From Temnopleurus reevesii (Eukaryota; Echinodermata; Echinoidea; Temnopleuroida; Temnopleuridae), in assembly GCA_036244855.1 (NCBI GenBank), contig BQKZ01005168.1:9373-35143 (forward strand): DNA of 25,771 bases, read 5' to 3'. The notes beneath the pieces are model-generated. The model made no database searches. It was not told where the DNA came from and was given only the letters and a program-made list of their open reading frames with translations. Positions 1-11,700 of the stretch are shown piece by piece (positions within the stretch are counted from its first letter, which is position 1; every line of letters begins with the position of its first letter). The position numbers and the translations under genes were made by a program.

Positions 1-108
1 GGATGGTGTTCATGATGGGGATGAGGAGAAGGAGGAGGGGGGCGGATGATGATGATGATGTTGAGGATTATGATTACAATAATGTTGATAATGATGATGA
101 TGATGATG

Positions 109-163
<55 letters not shown>

Positions 164-262
164 GGATGATGATGTTCATGAGGAGGATGAGGAGAAGAAG
201 GAGGGGGCGGATGATGATGATGATGTTGAGGATTATGATTACAATAATGTTGATGATGATAT

Positions 263-298
<36 letters not shown>

Positions 299-480
299 GG
301 ATGATGATGATGATCAGGATGATGATGTTCACGATGAGGATGAGGAGAAGGAGGAGGGGGCGGATGATGATGATCATGATTATTATAATGAAAATAGGAC
401 AATGATAATTATCTGAGGACAATAATGACAATGATGATGTTGACGACTTCAATGACGATGATAATAGCAACATTAATGAC
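1..480. repeat. GAT microsatellite with higher-order units
   Basis: Dense (GAT)n/(ATG)n from about 41 to 400, fading by 480. A GATGAGGAGAAG..GGAGGGGGCGG block recurs near 19, 186 and 338, so a simple triplet array has itself been duplicated in units of roughly 150-170 bp. It is probably intronic. All three frames stay open only because the repeat lacks stops. Confidence 0.92.
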
Positions 481-528
481 AGTGATAATAATCGTAGTTA
501 GTTAGTTTTCCCATGATTTTTACCACAG

Positions 529-659
529 CCATCAGGTATCTTCAAGTTTCAATCTGAGCTAGTGATCGATGTGGATTCCAGCGTCGTCCAAATGGGATTC
601 GCTGAAGAGAGACTACTCATCTCAACAATGACTAGATGCTATCTGTGTGACCCTAAAAA
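529..659 (+). CDS. HPS5: HPS5 exon 1 of window (end of WD40 region)
   Basis: Acceptor TTTTTACCACAG, donor AAAAA|GTAAGAT. The only open frame reads [15 protein letters not shown], then [20 protein letters not shown] and CYLCDPK. This resembles the recalled vertebrate segment VVQ.(D/G)..EE(K/R)LLIS..TR..LCD. An alternative acceptor at CATCAG|GT seven bases downstream cannot be excluded. The exon ends in phase 2. Confidence 0.82.
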
Positions 660-2467
660 GTAAGATAATGGAGGAGGATGATGATGGTGGTTATTCTTGC
701 TATTTTGATGGCAGTGATGTTAATGATGATGATAGTGGGAAGGAATATTTATTATTTTGATGATGAGTTGATGATGATGGTGTTGGTGTTGATAATGATA
801 TTGTTAAGGTCGATTTTGTGATGGTGATTATTAAGGCTCCACCAAAGTGGGATTGTGGTGCTGGTGGAGAGAGACTTCTCATATCGCCAATAAAAAAAAA
901 GAAAACTATATGTGAGACCCCAAATTTAGATGATGATGGTGATGGCAATGGTTGTCTCATGATCTAGAATGATGGCTATATTGATAATGATGACCACCAT
1001 GATGATAATTTAGGTGGTATTGATGATTATAAAACTTAATGATCGTTCTCTTTTCTACTTTCCTTTTAGACGATTGTCTTTCCAGATTGGTACCAAACTC
1101 AGGTTAGTGCATTATAAGTCCTGTAAAGCCGATGAAAGTTGATTTCATGGTCTCATAAGGCATATTTAAGTTTTTGAAGAGGAGATGTGATCAACTTTCA
1201 TCTTTCATCCTACATAGATTCTGTATTCTTGTATGGTTTATTTGGAATTATGATGAAGGAATTTTTTTCAACGTTCATCTTTCACATCCAAACCAGACAG
1301 GAACTGCCTTCTAACAAATATAGTTTTAGAACTGGCAATCTGACGCTATCAAAATTCTGATTAAGAATTGAAAACTGTATTTTAAGGTTAATTGTAGTAA
1401 TTTTTCAACCCAATGCAATTTTAGAGCTCCATTAATCTGAATTTCTTCTCTGACTTTTTCTATTACAGGGATGGTTCTTATGGTGCTTGTTTCTTGAAGA
1501 AACCCGGAAGTGACAAGCCCTCTATCTTCTGCGCCAGGCCAGGCAGCAGAATGTGGGAGGTAAATATCTCTGTTATAAGTGTCAATTTTTGCTTGGGTTA
1601 TATTTTCACTAATTTCGCGGACATTTAATAAAATGTTCACTCATTATAATGCCCATGGACTTGCATAAAAAGATCCTTCAAAACACGAAAATAACAACCC
1701 GATATGTTTGAAATTAAATTCTCTTGCTGAAATATATGTACACTAAATATATAAATTATTGGCTTTTTTTATTTACAGTATTGGGTGATGACTAATGATT
1801 AGATTTTATTCTAGAAACTTTATTACAAAAACTTAACTTAACGAAACTGGTAACATCCTTTCTTAAAAGTACATGTAGCATGATTCCAACAGAGGGATGT
1901 CCAGCTACAATTTGGGGGATAAATTTTAATTACCTTTTTGGCTAGTCATTTTTTTTTGTATATGTACTAATTTACCACATTATAGGAGTCATCGGTAAAG
2001 CATGAAATTTATTTATCCCTGCCCTGTACCCATTCTACTCTTTTTGTATTGATTGCAGGCCAATACCCTATGTCAAGTGCTCAACACACACCAATTCAGG
2101 CAGCTTCTAGCCACGCCCCCTCTCCCGGTGATGGGTAAAGGGTAAGTAGTCATGGTTTTGATGGTGGAGGTGGTGGTGGTGGTGGTGAGGATGATGGGAT
2201 GATGGTAATGATGGTGATGATGATGATGAAGATGAAGAAGAAGAGGATAATTATGATGATGGTAGGATGAAGATGATGATAAAAAATGGTGGTGATGATA
2301 ATGATGATGAGGTGACGACGACGATGATAATGATGATGGTGGTGATGATGACAATGATAATGATGATGATGATGGTGATGATAGTGGTGATGGTGATGGT
2401 GATGGTGGTGATGGTGATGGTGGTGATGAATATGATGGGGATGATGGTAATGATGGTGATGATGATG

Positions 2468-2521
<54 letters not shown>

Positions 2522-2578
2522 GTTATGATGATGAGGATGAAGAGGATGATAAAAATGGTGGTGATGATAATTATGAGG

Positions 2579-2610
<32 letters not shown>

Positions 2611-5600
2611 GTGATGATGGTGATGATGATAATGATGATGATCATGATCATGATCATGATCATGATGGTGATAATGATGATGATGATGATCATAATGATC
2701 ATGATGATGATGATCAGGATGATGATGATCATGATGATCATGACAATCATGATGGATGATGTTGATAATGTGTAAACAAAGATGCTTACTTGATTTTAAT
2801 GTAAATTCAACCCAAGTTACTGTCATCATTTGGTGCAATGCTGCACAATATTTAATCAGTGTGCATTATGTTGGACCGAAGAAGAGTTGTTGTGACCTAA
2901 GCATAGGGACAATAAAATAGGATTCATTTGAATAAATTTGATGTTGATCATCATAATGATCTAAAAATCACATCCTTTTTTTTTTTGCAGGAGAGACGCA
3001 ACACTTCCAACAGAGGAATCGAAGCATCCTGCCCAATCACTTGCCTTCCCTGTACTCCATCCTCTTGGGTATGTAGCTTATAACGACTTTAGTGGCATTT
3101 TTCACTATAGATTTTAACAGTAAATACCCATTTTCAGTAGCTTGTAACAACTTTGGTAGTGTTTATCTCTATAGCTTATAACAGTAAATAACCATTTTCA
3201 GTAGCTTGTAACAACTTTGGTAGTGTTTATCTCTATAGCTTACAGTAAATAACCATTTCAGTAGCTTGTAACAACTTTGATAGTGTTTATCTCTATAGCT
3301 TATAACAGTAAATAACCATTTTCAGTAGCTTGTAACAACTTTGGTAGTGTTTATCTCTATAGCTTACAGTAAATAACCATTTCAGTAGCTTGTAACAACT
3401 TTGATAGTGTTTATCTCTATACATGTAGCTTATAACAGTAAATAACCATTTTCAGTAGCTTGTAACAACTTTGGTAGTGTTTATCTCTATAGCTTACAGT
3501 AAATAACCATTTTCAGTAGCTTGTAACAACTTTGGTAGTGTTTATCTCTATAGCTTACAGTAAATAACCATTTTCAGTAGCTTGTAACAACTTTGGTAGT
3601 GTTTATCTCTATAGCTTACAGTAAATAACCATTTTCAGTAGCTTGTAACAACTTTGGTAGTGTTTATCTCTATAGCTTACAGTAAATAACCATTTTCAGT
3701 AGCTTGTAACAACTTTGGTAGTGTTTATCTCTATAGCTTACAGTAAATAACCATTTTCAGTAGCTTGTAACAACTTTGGTAGTGTTCATCACTATAGCTT
3801 ACAACAGTTATAACCCTTTTTATTAGCTTGTAACAATACTTTACAACAAAAATGATGCTACAACATCAGGATTCTCAACAATGGATTTATTCTCAAGAAT
3901 AGGTACATGTACAGTGTAAAAATTGTGAGTAGCTTGTAACATTATAGTGTAGTTACAAACTAATTGTTTCTTTTGATACAATGGATAACTTGTAATTTAC
4001 CTTCTCTTCTCATCTGTATTTAACAAACAGAAATCACTTTTTAGTGACGTTGAATAACCATGGAGTCTATGTCTTTGTAGTGTTGTGTAGTATACAGAAT
4101 AGCCGTTTGTTCTGAGACAATTGATAACTTGGATTTTCTCTTCTTTTCTCATCTATGTTAAGCAAACAGAAATCACTTGAGTGACTTGAAACGACCACTG
4201 ATTCTACATCTTTGTAGTGTAGTGTAGTTTACAGAATGGTAGTTTCTTCTGATACAATGGATAACCAGTATTAATCATTCTTTTCTCATCTATGTTTAAC
4301 TCAACAGAAATCACTTTATAGTGACTTGGAATCAGCGTAGAATCTACTTCTTAGGGGGTGTTGTTCAAAAGTTGCAATTGATCGCAAGTTGCAGTTGATC
4401 GGCACGTGCCAATCAAAATCATTGTTTCATGCGTGTCTTGTTAAATGTGCATACTTTGCGCGAATGAAAATGCGTGTTACAATTTGCAAAGTTGCAGTTT
4501 ATTTTCAGTTGATTTTGAACAACACCACATTAGTAGTATAGTGTAGTTTACAAATCACATGTAGCTGTTTGGTTAACCAGTGTTTTCCCTTTTTTCATCT
4601 ATGTTTTAACAAACAGAAATCACTTTATAGTGACGTGGAATGACCGCGGAGTCTACGTCTTTGATCCTGTTAATGTGAATGTTGTCTTCTGGACTAGTGA
4701 TATTTCGGGTAAGAATTTCATATTTGCACATTCGTGAATTATTTTATATATATATTGTGTAAAGGCACATTAGATTTACAAAATGAATTTTAAAAAAAAC
4801 AATGACTAATGGTGATCCAAGCACAAAATGGAAATTGATTTGACAAATGAGATTCTTTGAAATGTTAAGTGCTTATACAAATGCATATTTATTGAGTTTG
4901 GTTTCATTTTGAATTCTGTATTGTCATCCTGATTTCAGATTTACAGGACATAAGTCACATTCACAGGTACTAGCTTTAGAATGTGACATATTATGCCACG
5001 TCTCTTCAGGTATCCACTGCTTTTTGTGGCATAGTGAGGCGGATAAGCTAAACAATTGTGCACTTTTTGATAAAAGCACCAAATTTGGCACAAATGTTCA
5101 TTAATGCATTGCAAACATTTCCAGATATTGGGCCACTCAAAATTCATGCCTTGATGGCGGCCATTTTGGATTTCAAAATGGCCGCCATTTGAAAACTATT
5201 TTTTGCGATTATTGTTCATTTATTGCTGCTGTTGACTTGAATTGAGTGTCTAAATATATGTTTTTGGGGGCAGGGAACTCAATGGTAACAATTTACACTG
5301 CATACTTATCATAATTAGCGGCCATATTGGATTTCAAAATGGCCGCCATGCCAAAACCCATGTTTCAGATTTTATGGTTGTAATGCTGCTATCAACTTGA
5401 TTCTGGTGTCTAAATATGTGTTTAAGGAGACAAGGAATGCAATAGTAATAATCTGCATTGAATTTTTTAAGCCGATCAGCGGCCATATTGGATTTCAAAA
5501 TGGCCGCCATGCCAAAACCCATGTTTCAGATTTTATGGTTGTAATGCTGCTATCAACTTGATTCTGGTGTCTAAATATGTGTTTAAGGAGACAAGGAATG

Positions 5601-8600
5601 CAATAGTAATAATCTGCATTGAATTTTTTAAGCCGATCAGCGGCCATATTGGATTTCAAAATGGCCGCCATGTGAAAACCATGTCTATAAACTACGGTTA
5701 TAATGTTGCTATTTACTTGATTCCGGTGACTAAATATATATTTTTAGAGGTAAGCAATCGAATAGTGACAATCTGCTTTACATATTTTTAACCAATAAGC
5801 GGCCATATTGGATTTCAAAATGGCCGCCGTGCGAAAAACCATGCTTCAGATTTTATGGTTCTAATGCTACTATCAACTTGATTGTGGTGTCTAAATATAT
5901 GTTTTAGGAGACAAGAAATGCAATAGTAATAATCTGCATTGAATATTTTAAGCCGATTAGCGGCCATATTGGATTTCAAAATGGCCGCCATTTGAAATAT
6001 CCATTTGCGATCATCTGTAGGGTAAATGCTGAGTTATAGACTATTTTCTATATGCTGCTTTTCACTCCACTCCAATTTTTAAATGCAGTGCTAGGAGGCA
6101 ATGATTCAGGAAAAAATTGCATTTTCGTTTGTTTTTTTTTTTTTTTTTTTTTACCACCGGACCACCATATTTTATTTCAAAATAGCCATTCCTTAAAGGG
6201 GAACTCCACCAAGACCTCGATGTGCATTTAATGAATGGAAAAAAATGCAATGATGAAAGTAAAAATTTAAGAAAAATCCAACAATCCACTCAACAGTTAT
6301 GAACTTTCAAACTTTTGATTATTACTGCTCATGGGTTCCTTAAATTGGCAACCTAAAGGCACAAAATGGCTGTCAACATGGAAAACTCCCCAATTGAACT
6401 TTGTATACACAGAAATGTCTCATTTTCTTCGTTTTCTAGGATAGTAGACACAATTTTAATTTTCTGTTTGAATAAAATAGGGACATTTTGATTCTGCTTG
6501 CATTTTGTAATGAATCCTGCCGATTCCTTGTCTACCTTCCTCTAAGAGGATCAAAATGTTAAATTTGGTGTACAAAGTGAATGGAAAGTTCTCCATGTTG
6601 GCAGCCATTTTGTACCTGTAGGTTACCAATTTAAGGAGCCCATGACAGGTGGAAATCAAAACTTGGAAAATCCATAACTTTTGAATGGATTTTCAGATTT
6701 TGCTGAAATCTTTACGGTTTGATTATGGTATTATTTTCCTTCCACTGATAGCACATCTATGTCTGGAGGAAGGTCCTCTTTAAGTTGTTGGCATGCTGGT
6801 CTAAGGACCTAATGAATAGATCTAGTGGTGGTAATGGTGGTAGTGGTAATTGTGTTCGTAGTTTCAGTAGCAGTGATACAGACATTTTTCATCCTCAAGC
6901 ATGGTTGCTTGGAAACAAACAGGGATTTGTTTTATCAAGAAAATACCCGGAACAACCATGTCAAAGAGGTTCAGAATATCTTCTGGCGGGTGAACATCAA
7001 CATCGGACATAATTGCCTGAATGCTACACCTCAAGTGTTCAGATTACAATGTAGAAACCACTAACCAACTTCGTCAAATTCTGTGAATTTGGAAATGGTC
7101 CAGACTCATTATACTCGGACAGTCTCGATGCAGTTGCAGCCATACCAAGGACTCCCTTTGAGTTGAAAGCAAGAAGACAGAGCTGTTTAGGTTCCCCATC
7201 CCTTTTTGGTATGATTTAGCATGGGAGAACAGGCAACTTGCTATTAATGAGAGGCAGAGTACAGGAAGCCATGTCTTCCAGACATGACCTCACTTGCCTC
7301 ATTTAAACATTCAGAGGACTGTTCTGTGATATAATCAACAAAAAAAAAAAAAAGATAGAACCCTGTTTACATCGCCAAGTGTCTTAATGAAGGCGACTCT
7401 GACCTTGCTTTACTTCGGCTTGGTCGGTCTCTTGGATCTCCTACTGGCACTTGAAAATGATGGGGTGCGCAGTTTGCTCAGTTATTCCACACTGATAATC
7501 AGCTGATAGCTTAATTAACCCACCCCACATCGTGGTCAGAGATGCGCATGCTTTGCGGGAAAACTTGACACCTGGGTCGTGTTTCATAAGAGCTGTGCGC
7601 AGGTCTACGAGCGACTGTAAAACCGACCTGTTACCCTTCTTTCGGTGCGATCTATCAAGGATCACCAGAATATCATAGATCATGCGTAGATCTACGCACA
7701 GCTTTATGAAACGCAAACCTGATGAATCTTCGTACCAGGGGTCATCAGATTGTTGTCTTTTGTCAAGATTTCATTCCCTTTTCAGGTTGAAGTCAGCATC
7801 CACAAGGGATGAAATGTAGGTGGCAGTACAGACTAAGTTCTGTGATATATGATCAAGCAATAAGTGGTGAGCATAAATTGTGACGGCCGCTTGAAAAAGC
7901 AAGGGGATACAAATAATGAGAGTACCGGGAACTCACTGGGGTTGGTTTCACAAGTACAGGAATTGCAACAAGAGGACAACATATGACTGGCATTTGGAAC
8001 AAGCATAATGTAGTTTCCGATACCTTGCTGTAAATGAAATGGCAACTAGACTATGACCAGAGAAGGTTCGTTCACTGTCAATGGTTCAACCTCTACTTTG
8101 GTGTGACACATGTGTCCAGCTTTGCCAGAAGTAAACTTAGATTACATTGGCAGTGTAGATGAGGCTTGAATTTAAGTTTTTGGTTGTGTCTCTGCTGTAG
8201 TTGTCCTCTGCGTCGGAGCAATGAGAGATCATACTGTATGCTCAAACCTGTAAATGCAAGAACTAAAGAAATGCTGCTCCCACCAACGGAGGCAGTTTCG
8301 GCAATACATGATGGTCAAGACAAGTCAAAGAGAAGATGTGTGGAGTTAGATACTCCAAAACTCGCACAATAAAACCACTGGGTTAGGTCAATGTCTGAAC
8401 CAGGCTACCAGAAGAAGCTCCTCACTCCCATATCGCCGTGGAGGCGCCGTAGTGTAGTGGTTCTGACTCCCGCCTTTCAACCAGAGGGTCGTAGGTTCGA
8501 ATCCCACCTATGGCGTCAATTTCCTTCAGCAAGAAATTCATCCACATTTTGCTGCACTCGACCCAGGTGAGGTAAGTGGGGACGGCAGGAAGAAATTCCT

Positions 8601-8713
8601 TGTCATGCGGAGCGCCGTAATGGTTGCCAGCTAGAGCCGGGTAATAGTGAGTGTAAAGCTTCCAGCGCCATGAGCACCGATAAGGTGGACCTGTGCGCTA
8701 TACAAGTAGCCAC

Positions 8714-8748
<35 letters not shown>

Positions 8749-11700
8749 CAGAACTCTTATCTTGGCACAAGCCATCATGTAGTCTCATATCAGCAGTCCA
8801 AGCATTGCTGAGTGGGAATCTCCCAGCGATACAAACTGGGGTGAGAGAGACTTCACACATCTGGACTAAATCTTTTGGGAACAGCCTTCCCCAAAAATTA
8901 GGAGAGCAGAGAACCAAGAAACTTTCAAGTCCTACCTTACTTAGACCTATTTGTTCCCTAATCCGTTGGGATTTTTATTTGACCAAAAGATGACCCACAG
9001 TATTGATCAGGACATTGAAATTTGTAAGACATTATTTCGAGTAATTGCCACGGGCGCTGTTAAGATGCCATCATCATCATCATCATTATCATTATTCTAA
9101 AATTGGATATATGGCAGTCTATTGGTAAACTCCTTGTATACCATAAATTCAACAGTTCTATGTTGTTAAAAGAATACACATTGCAGTTTGTTACCAATTG
9201 ATTGCTTGCCCTCGTATGAACATTTACATATAGACATGGAAATCAAGCCAGTAGCGTCATTAGACAAACACTGACAGAAGTGCAAATTAAGATTTCGAAT
9301 GACAGCTATTTTGAATTTCAAAATGGCCGTCGTTTGAAATATAATTAGATAAAAAACATGCAATGCAGTTCATTACAATTTGATTCCTTGCCTCCCGAAA
9401 CATATATATAAAAAACCAGGATAAATCCAATAGAAGCGTGAAACCCGCAGATGAGTGCAAACATAAATCAAATAGCGGCCATTTTGAAATCCAATATGAC
9501 TGTCCAATGGTTAAAATTATGTATTGTACATTTTTACTATTAGATTCCTTGCCTCCACAAGCATATATTTATACCCCCATTGTTGAGTCCACATTTTCTT
9601 GCAGCATTACACCCACAGATTAGTAAAAATGTAGATTTCTAATGGCGGCCTTTTTAAAATCTAGTATGGCCTCCCATTGGTTAATGAGATGTAATGCAGA
9701 TTGTTACCATTGGATTCTTTGCCTCCGAAAACATGTATTTAGACACTAGAATGAATTAGATAGCAGCATTTCTCGAACAGATAAGTGCAAATGTAGATTT
9801 CAAATGGCGGCCATTTTGAAATCCAAGATGGCGGACATTAAGATGGAATTCCGAGTGGCCCAATATCTGAAAGTGTTTAAAACATAATATAGTACCTACG
9901 TGCCAAATTTGGTGCTTGTATCACAAATTTCAAGCCGCCTCACTACACTGTTTTATTGGCAACTCAGATCAGCCCCAGGTTAAGATTGTATGATTTCATA
10001 TGACGGCCATTTTGAAATACGATATGGCAGTCTATTGGTTGAAAATACAATGCATATTGTTATCATTTGATTAATCAGCCCCAAAAACATACATTTAGAT
10101 CCAAGAATTGAGTCATTGACATTATCACACCCTCAGATATTCGCAAATGTCGATTTCAAATGGCGGCCATTTTGAAATCCAATATGGCGGCTAGTTGGTA
10201 GAAAATACGCTATGGAGATTGCTACCATCGGATTCCTTGCCCATAAAAACATACATTTAGACATCAAAATCAAGTCGATAGCATTATTGGAGCCAGAGAT
10301 ATTCACAAATGTAAATTTCGAATGGCGGCCATTTTGAAATCCAAAATGGCCGACTTGGAGACGGAATTTTGAGTGGCCCAATATCTGAAAATGTTCGTAG
10401 CATGCAAACTTACATGTGTGCCAAATTTGGTGCTTTTATCAAAAAGTGCACAATTCCTCATAATATTGGAGCTAAACCGCCTAACTAGCAGTCGTATTCC
10501 TGAAGATTGTTTTCCTTTTGCTTAATTCTTAAATCCTGATCCTCAGATCTACTTGATGTAAGCGTCAGCAAGAGCTCCCTCTATTGCCTACACAAGGACA
10601 GTCACATTCGCAAGTACACGCTTCAGAACATTGCCCGCTGTGCTGCATCACTGTACCAGCAAAGCCTCGCGGTTCAATGCTCGCGACTTGTCCTTCGGTT
10701 CCCGGCGGAGTTCAAGCGATCCCGCACCAGACGTCACATGCCTGCTCATACCCTTCATGACTTAGCCAAGAAAGTTGCTACAGAGGTCAGTTCTCTCTTC
10801 ATACTGTAAAAGCTAAAATTTGCTGGGGTTAAATTTTCGCTAATTTCGTGACCATGAATTAGCTAAAATATCAACTCATTCGAATGCTCATAAAATTGTT
10901 TAGAGTAATCTTAAAAAACTTGAAAATGACAACTCGCTAATGTGTACAAAGGTCTGAAATTCAGTGAATTCGTTAAAATATACCGTATGTACATGTATGC
11001 TAAATTATTGGCTTTTACAATTTACAGTCAAACCTGTTTTAGGTGCTACGAGTCTGTAGTGACAACCTGCCTACATTGGCCACCTAAATTGGGTCACTTC
11101 AGACAAAAATGTTTGTTATAGAACCTGTCTATAGATGTCACCTGTCCACAGTGGCCACCTTTCCTCTTTCCCCTCGAGTGGCCACTATAGACAGCTTTGA
11201 CTGTACAAATTGGGACCATTTTGCTGCAGGGAATTTTTCCACAAAACTGAATTATGCAAATCGCTTTAAATCATATATTGTGGTTTAGACAAAAGTCACC
11301 CATAATTAGCTCATCAATGAAAAGTCAAGTTGTCAGTGTTTTCAATAAGAGGAGTAAGTGAGGGGCCAATTGCTCCTAAATGAAAATGCTATTAAAAAAA
11401 GAATCTAAAAACAATTAAAAAGAGAGGCTGCAAAATACATCCATGTTCTATACATGGAACTTTATGCTTAAATGGGGAAAATGCCTGATTTTACAAAGTC
11501 GTCTTTTTTTCTGGTACTCTATTATTTCCAAAGTTAGCTGTATAATGCAAGATTTGGCAACATTTGGTCAAAATGCCATTTTGCCCATAATCCTAAATAA
11601 AGCTTAGAAAAAAGGAAATAAGAGAATATTACCAGCCCTTCTACTCTTCCTCCTAATCATTCTTTTTAAACTCTAGGACTCTATCCTTGGCTGTAACATA

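Larger units (their letters stand above)
5003..10510. mobile_element. Foldback-type element complex with long inverted-repeat arms
   Basis: The left end (TCTTCAGGTATCCACTGCT... AATTGTGCACTTTTTGATAA.. GCACCAAATTTGGCACA.. CCAGATATTGGGCCACTCAA) is the reverse complement, with mismatches, of 10330-10510. The arms hold about 161-bp tandem units. The left arm runs to about 6190 and the right side from about 9290. A second, internal copy of the terminal sequence lies at 9840-9965, so two related elements may be merged. The middle carries other elements and no intact transposase. Long inverted arms made of tandem repeats recall the foldback/TU class described in sea urchin; family membership is inference. 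Exact ends are uncertain by about 10 bp. Confidence 0.75.

Noticed and set aside
3..416. Long open frames rich in Asp, His or Met over the GAT array
   Set aside because: They exist only because the triplet repeat lacks stops; all three frames are open and there is no non-repetitive coding part.
2073..2838. Open frames on both strands over the second GAT array
   Set aside because: Same repeat effect; the region is an intron between exons 4 and 5.
3069..3832. Evenly spaced repeats resembling a CRISPR array
   Set aside because: Units are contiguous with no unique spacers, and the host is an animal.
7833..8045. - strand gene with a Cys-rich stretch and acceptor-like CATTTACAG
   Set aside because: Neighbouring frames are broken by stops and I cannot link it to any family.
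8166..8372. Small gene with AATAAA just after the stop
   Set aside because: No recognisable motif, no promoter or exon context, and it lies in repeat-derived sequence.
8449..8515. Functional tRNA gene
   Set aside because: The acceptor stem pairs imperfectly, and a SINE body and ATT tail follow directly.
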